DNA of 64,000 nucleotides from assembly GCF_019578655.1 (NCBI RefSeq), contig NC_063259.1:7676001-7740000 (forward strand), in the 5' to 3' direction. The notes beneath the pieces are model-generated. The model saw nothing but the letters and a program-made list of their open reading frames with translations. It was not told the DNA's origin and made no database searches. Both the position numbers and the translations under genes were made by a program. Below, piece by piece: positions 13,348-25,700 of the stretch (the first letter of the stretch is position 1; each line of letters opens with the position of its first letter). This DNA comes from Ricinus communis. Its lineage: Eukaryota > Streptophyta > Magnoliopsida > Malpighiales > Euphorbiaceae.

Positions 13348-14819
13348 TAAGAAATTTCATCCCCAAATTTTAACAACTCACCAACATTACAATGGAATAG
13401 ATGCGGATACTTCTGTCTCATATGCTCTTCTACTTCCTAAGTTGCTTCTCTAGGTGAATGATGACTCCACTTAATTTTGACAATAGGAATGTCTTTATTT
13501 CTCAATTTCTTAACCCTTCGATCAAGAATTTCTATCCGCTCTTCCACATATGTCAACTTTTCCGTGATTTCTATCTCCGGCTCCGGAATGATATGACTAG
13601 GATCCGATCTATATCGCCTCAACATAGAAACGTGAAAACATCATGAATAGAAGACAACTCAGAGGTAATGCTAACCTATAAGCCAATGGTCCAACTCTTT
13701 CAATAATTTCATAAGGTCCTACATACCCTGGACTCAATTTCCCTTGTTTACCAAACCTTAATATTCCTTTCCATCAGGATACCCGTAAGAAAACTTTATC
13801 ACCCACAATATATTCCATTTCCCTTCGATGCAAATCAAGATAACTCTTTGTCCGTCCCGTGCTACTTTCAAATTCTTTTAACTATCTCTATTTTATCCAT
13901 CGCTTCTTGTACCAATTCTCGGACCTTCAAGTCGCCTTTAAACCTTCAACATCCCAAAGACACCGGACTTCTACATTTCCTCCCATACAAAGCTTCGTAA
14001 GGAGCCATACCGATACTAGAATGAAACCCGCTGTTATACGCAATTCCATCCGTGGTATATAATCATCCCACCCTTGAACTCAAGTGTGCAAGCCCTCATC
14101 ATATCTTCTAATGTCCGAATAGTTCTTTCCGATTGCCCATCCGCTTGAGGATGAAAAGTCGCATCAAATGAAGCTTAGTACCATATGCTTTCTGCAAACT
14201 CTCCCGGTAAACGAGAAGTAAATCCTGGGATCCCTATCCGATACAATAGATATAGGCACACCATGCAATCTAACAATCTCGGAAATATACAATTCAGCAA
14301 GTTTATCAAGTGAATCCGCTTGTTTCATAGGTAGGAAATGAGCACATTTAGTAAGTCGATCAACAATTACCCAAATAGCATCATGCTTGTTAAATGTACG
14401 CGGCAATCCCATAACAAAATCCATAGTAATCTTATCCCACTTCCACACAGTGTATAGATAAAGAATGAAGTTTACCTGCAGTGCCCGGTGCTCTCCTTTC
14501 ACTTGGCCGACATGTCAAACACTTACTCACAAATTCCCGCCACATCCTTCTTCATTGCTCGGCCACCAATAATAAGGCTTCAAATTTTGTACATTTTGGT
14601 ACTTCCAGGATGCATTGCATAAGGTGCATAGTGCGCTTCATGCATGATTTCCTTTCTCAAATTTCCTACATCAGGTACACATACACGATTTCTATTCAAT
14701 AACACACCATCATCTTTCAACACAAATTGTGTATTCTTTCCTTCTTGTACTCTACCCTTCATCCTTTGCAAATAAGAATCTTCACACCGTGCATCTTTAA
14801 TTTTATCTCCAATCAAAGG
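13348..14819 (-). pseudogene. Integrase with C-terminal chromodomain, broken
   Basis: Read on - from 14819. An H2C2 zinc-finger region comes first (14580-14816, ending with two His in HEAHYAPYAMHPGS). The catalytic core at 14164-14502 has [10 protein letters not shown] (first Asp), VDRLTKCAHFLP and SIVSDRDPR (second Asp). The segment carrying the catalytic Glu and the GKLSP...GPYEI domain lies in shifted frames between 13630 and 14160. The 13437-13625 stretch has [11 protein letters not shown], then YVEERIEILDRR and VKIKWSHHSPREAT, a chromodomain. A TGG-to-TAG change right after REAT truncates it; the EVEEHMRQKYPHLF end is still readable to ~13385. Chromodomain integrases bind modified histones and are typical of chromoviruses. 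Confidence 0.85.
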
Positions 14820-15406
14820 CTTTACTTGTAATATGGCTAATGATCATTGTCATAAACATAAAACTTCACATCCATAGCTCTAAGTGCAACTAAATATTCT
14901 ACATTGTAACAAATCATACTTGAAAAATTTTCCACCGACTTCCTACTTAAAGCATCAAGAATAACATTTGCTTTTCCGTGATGATAATCAATAGTGCAAT
15001 CATAATCCTTCAAAGCTCAATCCATCTTCGTTGTCTCAGATTCAACTCTTTCCGTAGGGATATATTTCAAACTCTTATGATCAAGAATATCCGAAATGTC
15101 TCCCCGTATAAATAATGTCGCCATATCTTCAATGCATGTACAATAGCTACTAATTCAAGATCATGTGTAGGATAATTCAGCTCATGAGGTCGTAATTGTC
15201 TTGAAGCATAAGCTATAACCTTCCCATGCTGCATTAAGACACATCCAAGTCCTTGCCTAGAAGCATCAAGATATACAACATAACCTCCATTTCGGATGGC
15301 AATGCGAGTATCGGTGTAGTAGTAAGCCTTTTCTTCAACTCTTGAAAATTTTGATCACATAACTCCGCCCACTGGAATGGCACATTCTTCTTTAACAAAG
15401 CTGTTA
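14820..15406 (-). pseudogene. End of RT and RNase H of Tekay-like pol, broken
   Basis: On -, sequence equivalent to + positions 11962-12159 is read first (15406 to about 15217) and differs from it by only a handful of bases. RNase H follows: [20 protein letters not shown] residues near 15150-15205, HKSLKYIPT near 15050-15085, then DYDCTIDYHHGKAN near 14960-15000. Frame changes and stops are scattered through it. Both copies of the overlap share the same 1-nt loss near the PSE(N)GGYVVY segment, so they probably derive from one defective parent. Confidence 0.8.
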
Positions 15407-15420
15407 GAAGCATAAGCTAT
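15203..15420. repeat. 14-bp direct repeat at the inverted half's outer end
   Basis: GAAGCATAAGCTAT occurs at 15203-15216 and again at 15407-15420, exactly 204 bp apart. The first is its normal place in RNase H. The second lies at the satellite junction. The same 14 nt spans the point where the + half is cut (12156-12159 match its last four bases on -). Confidence 0.8.
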
Positions 15421-16810
15421 ATTTATAAATATTAGAAAACAACTCCGTAATACGAGGATATTTATCAATCGGAGAAAATAACCCCCTAATTTTGGTATAT
15501 TTGTGAGTATGAGAAAACAAACCCTTAAAAGTGTTAATTTTAGAATATGAGAAAACAACCCCATAAAAGGGATATATTTATCGATATAAGAAAATAACCT
15601 CGTAAAATGTGTATATTTATGAATATGAGAAAACAATCCTGTAAAAGTAGTGTAATAGTGAGTATGAGAAAACAGCCTCGTACAAGGGGTAAATTTTTAA
15701 TATCATAAAACAATCTAGTAAGTGGGCTATATTTATAAATATTAGAAAATAACTCCATAATACGAGGATATTTATCAATTGGAGAAAATAACCTCGTAAT
15801 TTTGGTATATTTGTGAGCATGAAAAAACAACCCCTTAAATGTGTTAATTTTAGAATATGAGAAAACAACTCCGTAAAAGGGATATATTTGTCGATATAAG
15901 AAAATAACTCCGTAAAATGTGTATATTTATAAATCTAAGAAAACAACTCCGTAAAAATAGTGTAATTGCGAGTCTGATAAGACAGCCTCGTAGAATGGGT
16001 AAATTTTTTAATATGAGAAACAATCCTGTGAGAGTGAGATATTTATAAATATCAAAAAACAACCCCATAATACGGGGATATTTATAAATCGGAGAAAATA
16101 ACCCCGTACTTTTTTGGTATATTTATGAGTATGGAAAAACAACCCCATAAAAGGGGTATATTTGTTGATATAAGAAATAACCCGTAATACTTGTATATTT
16201 ATAAATTTGAAAAAATAACCCCATAATAGTGCTAATAATTTAATATGAGAAAACGACCGTGTAAAAGTTTTATATTTATCATTATAAGAATATTTATCCA
16301 TCGGACAAAATAACCCCGTAATTTTGGTATATTTGCGAGTATGAAAAATAACCCCATAAATGTGTTAATTTTATAATACGAGAAAACAACCCTGTAAAAG
16401 AGGTATATTTGTCGATATAAGAAAATAACCATGTAAACTGTGTAAATTTATAAATTTGACAAAAAAATCCAATAATAGTGCTAATAATTTTATATGAGAA
16501 AATGACCCCGTAAAAGTGGTATATTTATCCATATAAGAAAATAACCCCGTAATACTTGAATATTTATGATTCTCAGAAAACAACCCCATAAAAGTAGTGT
16601 AATTGCGAGACTGGAAAAACAGCCTCGTATAAAGGGTAAATTTTAATATGAGAAAACAACCCTGGAATATGGGGATATTTATTAATCGGAGAAAATAACC
16701 TCGTAATTTTGGTATATTTGTGAGTATGAGAAAACAACCCCATAAATGGGTTAATTTTATAATATAAGAAAATAACCCCGTAAAAGGGGTTTATTTATCG
16801 ATATAGGAAA
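15421..16810. repeat. 39-bp satellite, type 1
   Basis: Type 1 subunits in the normal order continue from the monomer interrupted at ~6906. The junction reads directly into ATTTATAAATATT, the tail of subunit 1. Two to three higher-order cycles follow. The array is interrupted by the solo LTR at 16811 inside a subunit-6 monomer. No gene is present. Confidence 0.95.
16806..16810. repeat. Target site duplication GGAAA (left copy)
   Basis: GGAAA directly precedes the TG of the solo LTR and recurs at 19784-19788 directly after its CA. Removing the LTR and one copy restores a normal subunit-6 monomer across the joint. Confidence 0.9.
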
Positions 16811-19783
16811 TGTAATACTCGAAAATTTCATTTAATAATGTTAATATTAATAATTATTAATAAATTAGTTTTTATTCAAATTAATTTAACTTTATTTCTA
16901 TTTGGTTTAATTGGAATGATTTAAACGTAATTTTGAAATTTAATATTAGACAAATAAGGAGTTATTTTCTATATCCTATTAGTTTGAATTTTTAAGAAAT
17001 TAATTAAGTAAATTATTTGAGAAATAATTATATTTTGGTTATTCAAATTTTCCCTAAATATATATATAGTATATATATAAATAAAATTATATTGGAAAAT
17101 TTTGGAAAAATTTGTAAAGGATGTTTTATAAAAGAATTTTTGGAGAAATGGGTATTTTATTTAGCTAGTGGTATTAAATTTTAGGTTGGAAAATATTTAG
17201 CAAATTCATTATTTAATTTAATTATGTATTAGGACTAAATTGGAAATTTATTTTAGAATGAGAATTAAAAGTATAATTTTATTATTATGGGGGTTTAATG
17301 AAAATTTGTATGTTTGGTATTTTTATAAATAAATGTGTCGGCAAGGGTATATATGTAATTGTGTATTTTTAATAATTCTAATTTGGCCCAAATTAAATAG
17401 TTAGGGGCTTAATTGAAAGGCTAAAAAAAAAGTTTAGGGGTTAATTGGAATTTTTGCAAGGCGAAATTGTAAGTAATTAAAAAAGTTGAGAGACCAAAAG
17501 GTAAGAAAGAAAAATGCAGGGACCTAATGTCGATATTCGAAGGAAAGAAACAAGAAAAGAAAAGAAAGAAAGATCAGGGATTGGGGGGAGAGGAGTACGT
17601 CGTCGGAAGAAGGTCGGGCCGGCATGCCGCCGGGGCGGTTTTAGAATGCGGCTGGCCGTCAAGCAAAGAAAGCACAAGGCCCAAACATGGTGACGGAGAA
17701 CGGCGGCGCCAGGTAGCGAGAATCGCGCGAAGGGGCAGCGGCTTCCTGACGCTTTTCCGGCCATTTCCAGCGGCCTTGTCGGCTTATTCTACTGGCGATC
17801 GACTCCCCCCGGCGAGAGCTTTCTTTTGGCAACAGCGGCGACGCCAATGTTGGCTGGAGACGGAAGATCCGGCGAAGTGAAATTAGCAGGGGTAGCCAGT
17901 GTTTTTCAGCTTTTCCGGTGAGCTCCGGTGAGCTATGGACAATCGGAGGACATATCCCGACTCTCCTCAGCTCAAGCTTCACAATGGCACCGGTTTCGTG
18001 GCGATTGGGCTTTGTTTGCAAATCGACGGTCGAGATCGTCCGCAGATCTCTTCGGATGATCGGGCCTGACCGAAAATCGAAAGCGGGATCGCCATCGGCC
18101 GCTTCGAGTCCGATGGTGTGTTCAGATCGTCGATCGGACTCTGGTGGCTAGAGGCGAGTCGACCGTGCAATCAAGCGTCTCGGTAATTTTTCTCTGGCCC
18201 ATTGATTTAAGAATTCTATGATTTAATTTATGCTTATTGATTTGTGAGTCAAAAATAATAGTTTGTCGGATTGCCTGCCGTAGTCGTGATTTTTATGCTA
18301 TGTGGCGGAGTCGGGAAAATAGTGAAATCTTGGGGACCTGACTCCCGTTGTATGAATTATTGGATATTTGAAGTGTTTTTCTGGCAGGTCTTGGACCCAT
18401 TTTAAGGGGGGTAAACGTCTGTGTTTTAGGAGAAGTTTTGCTAAATTTTCGGTAGAATTTACCCGAGTCAAGATTCTTAGACAGTCAGTCCTAGGAATCC
18501 AGATCTAGGGTTAATGGTTAATTGTTTCCGTGTTTTGATAAATTGTTTTTCTTTGATTAGATAATCTGTCTATTCAGCTCGCTCCAACCGAGGCACTGGA
18601 GCAAAGCTAGGAGGTCGCCAAAGCTGTGTGTTAAAGTCATATATCTGCTTACGTGTGTCATGCAAATATTTCATATGATATCTCTGATTTAATGATTAAT
18701 ATTTTGACTAATTGGTTATGTACTGTTTATGCATGCTTCATTTTCCGCATTACAATTTTTATTGATTTTGTGTTGACTCGGGATGGGACGATAGTAGAAC
18801 ATAAGAGTTTGATGAGTGTTCCGATATAAATCTGAGAGTGATGAAAAAGGATAAATAGGTAAATTTAAAAAGGAAGGTTTAGGATTTGCCCTAGTCGAGC
18901 ATCGCTCTCTGGGCTTAGTAGAGTGTGGTAGCCGGAGTAAAGGTCCCTGGTTGAGCATTGCTCTCTGGGCATCGGCTTATTTGGAAATCTAAGTGACCAA
19001 ACTGGAGGTAAGGTCCCTAGTCGAGCTTTGCTCTCTAGGCGCCAGTCTTATTAGAATAAGATAGCTGAAAGGCTAAGGCTGATAGTGAACATTAAATGAC
19101 CGGACTGGAGTTAAGGACCCTGGTCGAGCTTTGCTTTTGGCGCCAGTCCTATTGGAATGAGATTAGTCGGAATGTTAAGTTGAGATTAGCCGAGATGTCA
19201 GTATGGAGAGTGATCGAGATGTTTGTGTCGGGATTAGGGTTCTACTATAGTACTCCGTCCCGTAGCGTGTGAAAATTATTTTATTTAATTTAAGCATGAC
19301 ATGACACGTATGTTTTTACATGACTTATGTTTATTTCAAATTAAATAAATGTATGATTGAAGTATATACAAATGTTTTGGATATATGATTTGAACTCACT
19401 CCCGAGACTGACAGTCTCAATTTTACTGTTTTTCAGATCTGTGATTATTAGTTTTCCCACGACCTTTATCTAGTAACCCGACTCCTTCATCATCGGTTGA
19501 TGTATTTGATTTGGTATGGAAATTTGTAAATTCTTAGATTCTCCGCAGTAAAAATAGTAGATGTATCAGTTGTAATGCTTTGTAGTTTCGGGTCTAGCCT
19601 AATTCTTCTGGCAAGCCGAATTAATTGTGTAAATTCAATGGTTATGAAATTGTGGAATCAATAGTATTAATTGAGATGAGATTTATTTAAGTCAGTGAGT
19701 GTCAGGCTTACTATGGGATTCGGCGGCCTTACGCCTACCCATTCCCTAGTGCCGGTCACGGGCCCACAGATGGGGTCGTGACA
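16811..19783 (+). mobile_element. Solo LTR, 2,973 bp, of a Ty3/gypsy-like element
   Basis: Starts TGTAATACTC, ends GGGGTCGTGACA, and is flanked by the 5-bp duplication GGAAA. There is no internal coding region and no second LTR, so this is a solo LTR, the usual product of recombination between two LTRs. Composition is uneven. 16811-17470 is very AT-rich with a TATATAAATA stretch near 17073. About 17560-18180 is GC-rich and contains chance ORFs on both strands. 18888-19145 holds degenerate tandem units. The end motif resembles plant Ty3/gypsy LTRs, but with no pol I cannot assign a lineage. Orientation follows the typical TGTAATAC start and is moderately certain. Confidence 0.9.
18888..19145 (+). 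repeat. Degenerate tandem repeat inside the solo LTR
   Basis: Four copies of a core like CCCTAGTCGAGC-TTGCTCTCTGGGC start near 18888, 18945, 19015 and 19118, at irregular spacings of 57, 70 and 103 bp. The last two continue into GCGCCAGTC-like sequence. Such subrepeats are common in LTRs; no function can be read from them. Confidence 0.7.
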
Positions 19784-22700
19784 GGAAAATAATTTCGTAG
19801 AAACGCGTATATTTATGAATTTGAGAAAACAATCCCATAATAGTGCTAATAATTTAATATGAGAAAATGATCCCGTAAAAATGGTATATTTATCAATATA
19901 AGAAAATAACGCCGTAAAATATGTATATTTATGAATCTGAGAATACAACCCCGTAAAAGTAGTGTAATTGCGAGTCTGAGAAAACAGCCTCATAGAAGGG
20001 GTAAATCTTTTAATATGAGAAAACAATCTCGTAAGGGAGGTAATTTAGTATGAGAAAACAACCCCTTAAATGTGTTAGTTTTATAATTTGAGAAAATAAC
20101 CCCGTAAAAGAGGTATATTTTTCGATATAAGAAAATAACCCCGTAAAACGTGTAAATTTATGAATTTGACAAAACAATCCCATAATAGTGCTAATAATTT
20201 AATATGAGGAAACGACCCCATAAAAGTGATATATTTATCAATATAAGAAAATAACTACGTAAAACGTGTATATTTATGAATCTGAAAGAACAACCCTATA
20301 AAAGTAGTATAATTGCGAGTCTGAGAAAATAGCCTCGTAGAAGGGGTAAATTTTTTAATATGAGAGAACAACCTTGTAATACGGGGATATTTAGTATGAT
20401 AAAAAAACAACCCTTTAAATGGGTTAATTTTATAATTTGAGAAAATAACCCTGTAAAAGAGTTATATTTGTCGATATAAGAAAATAACATCGTAAAACGT
20501 GTAAATTTATGAATTTGACAAAACAACCCCATAATAATGCTAATAGTTTAATATGAGAAAACGACCATGTAAATGTGGTACATTTATCAATTTAAGAAAA
20601 TAACCCCGTAAAATGTGTATATTTATGAATTTGAGAGAACAACACCATAAAAGTAGTATAATTGCGAGTCAGAGAAAACAACCTCGTAGAAGGGGTAAAT
20701 TTTTTAATATGAGAAAACAACACCGTAAGAGGGTATATTTATAAATATTAGAAAACAACCCCGCAATACAGAGATATTTATCAGTCGGAGAAAATAACCC
20801 TATAATTTTTGTATATTTGTCAGTATGGAAAAATAACCCCTTAAATGGATTAATTTTAGAGTATGAGAAAAGAACCCCCGTAAAAAGGGTGTATTTGTCG
20901 ATATAAGAAAATAACCCCGTAAAGCGTGTATATTTATAAATTTGACAAAACAACCCCATAATAGTGCTAATAATTTAATATGAAAAAATGACCCCGTAAA
21001 AGTGGTATATTTATCAATATAAGAAAATAACCACGTAAAATGTTTATATTTATGAATTTGAGAGAATAACCTAGTAAAAGTAGTGTAATTGCGAGTCTGA
21101 GAAAACAACCTCGTAGAAGGGGTAAATTTTTTAATATTAGAAAATAATCCCGTAATACGGGGATATTTAGTATGAGAAAACAACCCCTTAAATGGGTTAA
21201 TTTTATAATTTGAGAAATTAACCCTGTAAAAGAGGTATATTTGTCGATATAAGAAAATAACTCCGTAAAACGTATAAATTTATAAATTTGACAAAACAAC
21301 CCCATAATAATGCTAATAATTCTATATTAGAAAACAACCTGTAAAAGTGCTATATTTTATCAAAATAAGAAAATAACCCCGATTTGTCGATATAAGAAAA
21401 TAACCCCATAAAACGTTTATATTTATGAATTTGAGAAAACAACTCCATAATAGTTCTAATAATTTAATATGAGAAAATGACCCCGTAAAAATGGTATATT
21501 TATAGGAAAATAACCCGTAAAACATGTATATTTATGAATATGAGAGAACAACCCGGTAAAAGTAGTGTAATTGCTAGTCTGAGAAAACAGCCTTGTAGAA
21601 GGGGTAAATTTTTTAATATGAGAAAACAACCCCGTAATATGGGTATATTTAGTATGATAAAACAACCCCTTAAATGGGTTAATTTATAATTTGAGAAAAT
21701 AACCCCGTAAAAGAGGTGTATTTGTCGATCTAAGAAAATAACTCCGTAAAACGTGTAAATTTATGAATTTGACAAAACAACCCCATAATAGTTCTAATAA
21801 TTTAATATGAGAAAATGACCCATAAAAGTGCTATATTTATCACTATAAGAAAATAACCTCATAAAACGTGTATATTTATGAATATGAGAAAACAACCTCG
21901 TAGAAGTAGTGTAATTGTGAGTATGAGAAAAGAGTGTCGTAGAAGGGATAAAATTTTTAATATGAGAAAACAACCCTGTAACACGGAGATATTCATCAAT
22001 CAGAGAAAATAACCCTTTAAATGTGTTAATTTTAGAATATGAGAAAACAACCCTGTAAAAGGGGTGTATTTGTCGATATAAGAAAATAACTCCGTTAAAT
22101 TTGTATATTTATGAATTTGAGAAAATAACCCCGTAAAAGTAGTGTAATTGCAAGTTTGAAAAAACAGCCTCGTAGAAGGGGTAAAATTTTTAATATGAGA
22201 AGACAACCGAGTAAGAGGGCTATATTTATAAATATTAAAAAATAACCCAATAATACAGGGATATTTATCAATTGGAGAAAATAACAACATAATTTTGTTA
22301 TATTTGTGAGTATGGAAAAAGAACCCCTTAAATGGGTAAATTTTAGAGTATGAGAAAACAATCCTGTAAAAGGGTATATTTTTCGATATAAGAAAATAAC
22401 CCCGTAATATGTGTATATTTATGAATTTGATAAAAATAACCCCATACTAGTGCTAGTAATTTAATATGCGAAAATGACACCGTAAAAGTGGTATATTTAT
22501 CGATATAAGAATATAATCTCGTAAAACATGTAGATCAATGAATATGAGAAAACAATCCCATAACAGTAGTGTAATTGCAAGTCTGAGAAAACAACCTCAT
22601 AGAAGGGGTAAATTTTTAAATATGAGAAAATAACCATGTAATATGCAGATATTTATCAATCGGAGAAAATAACACCATAACTTTGGTATGTTTGTGAGTA

Positions 22701-25700
22701 TGGGAAAAGAACCATTTAAACTGGTTAATTTTTTAGTATGAGAAAACAACCCCGTAAAAGTGGTATCTTTTTCGATAAAAGAAAATAATCCCGTAAAACG
22801 TGTAAATTTATGAATTTGACAAAACAAGCACTTAATAGTGCTAATAATTGAATATGAGAAAATGACCCCGTAAATATGGTATATTTATCCATATAAGAAA
22901 ATAACCCTATAAAATGTGTATATTTATGAATCTGAGAAAACAACCCAATAAAAGTAGTGTAATTGCGAGTCTAAGAAAACAGCCTCGTAGAAAGGGTAAA
23001 TTTTTTAATATTGAGAAAACAACCCCACAATATGGTGATATTTATCAATCGGAGAAAATAACCCCGTAATTTTGGTATATTTGTGAGAATGAGAAAACAA
23101 CTCCGTAAATGGGTTAATTTTATAATATGAGAAAACAACCTCGTAAAAATGGTATATTTGTTGATATAAGAAAATAAACCCGTAAAACATGTAAATCTAT
23201 GAATTTGATAAAACAGGCCCATAATAGTGCTAATAATTTAATATGAGAAAACGACCCTGTAAAAGTGGTATACTTATGAATATAAGAAAACAACCCCGTA
23301 AAAATAGTGTAATTGCGATTATGAAAAAATAGCCCCGTAGAAGGGGTAGATTTTTTAATATGAGAAAACAACCAAGTAAGAGGGGTTTATAAATATTAGA
23401 AAAAAACCCCATAATACAGGGATATTTATCAATTGGAGAAAATAACCCTGTAATTTTAGTATTTTTGTGAGTATGAAAAAACAACCCCTTAAATGGGTTA
23501 ATTTTAGAATATGAGAAAATAACCCCGTAACGCGTGTATATTTATGAATTTGACAAAACAACCTCATAATAGTGCTAATAATTTAATATGAGAAATGGAC
23601 CCCATAAAAGAGGTTTATTTATCAATATAGGAAAATAACAATGTAAAACATGCATATTTATGAATCTGAAAGAACAACCCTGGAAAGTAGTGTAATTGCG
23701 AGTATGAGAAAACAGCCTCGAAGAAGGGGTAAATTTTAATATGAGAAAACAACCCCGTAATACGGGGATATTTAGTATGATAAAACAACCCCTTAAATGG
23801 AATAATTTTATAATTTGAGAAAATAACCCCGTAAAAGAGGTATATTTGTCGATATAAGAAAATAACTTCGTAAAACGTGTAAATTTATGGATTTTACAAA
23901 ACAACCCCATAATAGTACTAATAATTTAATATTAGAAAACGACCCCGAAAAAGGGGTATATTTATCAATATGAGAAAAATAACCCTGTAAAATGTGTATA
24001 TTTATGAATTTGAAAAAACAACCCCGTAAAAGTAGCGTAATTTCGAGTTTGAGAAAACAGCCTCGTAGAAGGGATAGATTTTTTAATATGAGAAAATAAC
24101 CCCGTAAGAGGGATATATTTATAAATATTAGAAAACAACCCCGCAATATGGGGATATTTATCAATTGGAGAAAATAATCCCGTAGTTTTGGTATATATTT
24201 TAGTATGAAAAAACAACCCCCTTAAATGGGTTAATTTTAGAATATGAGAAAACAAACCCGTAAAAGGGGTATATTTTTCGATATAAGAAAATAACGCCGT
24301 AATATGTGTATATTTATAAATATGACAAAACAACCCCATAATAGTGCTAATAATTTAATATGAGAAAACGCCCCCATAAAAGTGGTATATTTATCAATAT
24401 AAGAAAATAACATCGTAAAATGTGTATATTTAAGAATCTGAGAAAATAACCCCGTAAAAGTAATGTAATTGCGAGTTTAAGAAAATAGCCTCTACTATCC
24501 CTAGTTACTATGACGGGAAAACTCTCCCCGAGGATCACTCCCCACGTCCGTAGGTAGAAGTCCTCCCGATTCCTCAGTAGCATCCGCTGGATGGAGAATA
24601 ATCCTCGTAAAAGGGGTAAATTTTTTAATATGATAAAACAACCCCGTAATATGGGGATATTTATCAATTTGAGAAAATAACCCCGTAATTTTGGTATATT
24701 TTTAAGTATGAAAAAGCAACCCTTTAAATGGGTTAATTTTAGATATAAGAAAACAGCACCGTAAAAGGGGTATATTTGTTGATATAAGAAATAACCTGTA
24801 ATACTTGTATATTTATAAATTTGACAAAATAACTCCATAATAGTGCTAATAATTTAATATGAGAAAACGACCATGTAAAAGTGGTATACTTATCAATATA
24901 AGAAAATAACTCCATAAAACGTGTATATCTATGAATATGAGAAAACAACCTTGTAAAAGTAGTGTAATTATGAGTCTGAGAAAACAGCCTCGTAGAAGGT
25001 GTAGATTTTTTAATATGAGAAAACAGTCGAGTAAGAGGGGTACATTTATAACTATTAGAAAACAACCTCGTAATATGGGGATATTTATCAATCGAAGAAA
25101 ATAACCCCATAATTTTGATATATTTGTGAGTATGAGAAAACAACCCCATGAGAAAACAACCCCGTAAAAGGGGTATATTTGTCGATATAAGAAAATAACC
25201 TCGTAAAAGTGTAAATTTATGAATTTGATAAAACAACCCCATAATATAATAATTTTTTAATACGAGAAAACAATCCCGCAAAAGTGGTATATTTATCAAT
25301 ATAAGAAAATAACCCTATAAAACGTGGAGTATGAGAAAACAACTCCGTAAAAGGAGTATATTTTTCGATATAAGAAAATAACTTCATAAAACGTGTAAAT
25401 TTATGAATTTGAGAAAATAACCCCATAATAGTGCTAATAATTTAATATGAGAAAACGACTCCGTAAAGCGGTATATTTATCAATATAAGAAAAAAATACC
25501 GTAAAATGTGTATATTTATGAATCTGAGAAAACAACCTTGTAAAAGTAGTGTAATAGGGAGTCTGAGAAAACCAAGTCGTAGAAGGGGTAAATCTTTTAA
25601 TATGAGAAAAAACCTTGTAATACGGGGATATTTATCAATCGGAGAAAATAACCATGTAATTTTGGTATATTTGTGAGTTTGAGAGAACAACCCCATAAAT

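Larger units (their letters stand above)
6913..15420. mobile_element. Split, internally inverted Tekay-like Ty3/gypsy element
   Basis: A single insertion in the type 1 satellite made of two complementary halves. On + lie a 2.3-kb LTR, primer site, gag, protease and RT (6913-12159). On - lie the end of RT, RNase H, integrase with chromodomain, polypurine tract and a second LTR (15420 down to 12160). The halves overlap by ~190-200 bp of RT/RNase H, so together they amount to one element with ~4.8 kb of internal sequence. The LTR terminus TGTAACACC is joined exactly to pol at 12159/12160. The chromodomain and LTR ends fit a chromovirus of the Tekay kind (family knowledge; clade not tested). Flanking satellite resumes in the same monomer with about 11 bp missing, and no target duplication is visible. 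All reading frames are broken. Confidence 0.85.

Noticed and set aside
12160..15420. Independent nested insertion of a second element in opposite orientation
   Set aside because: A nested insertion should leave the first element's remaining 3' part in + orientation on the far side. None is present, and satellite resumes in register, so a single rearranged insertion fits better.
17477..18170. Protein-coding exon in the GC-rich part of the solo LTR
   Set aside because: Overlapping ORFs on both strands, no recognisable domain and low-complexity Lys/Arg content; the region lies wholly within a bounded LTR.
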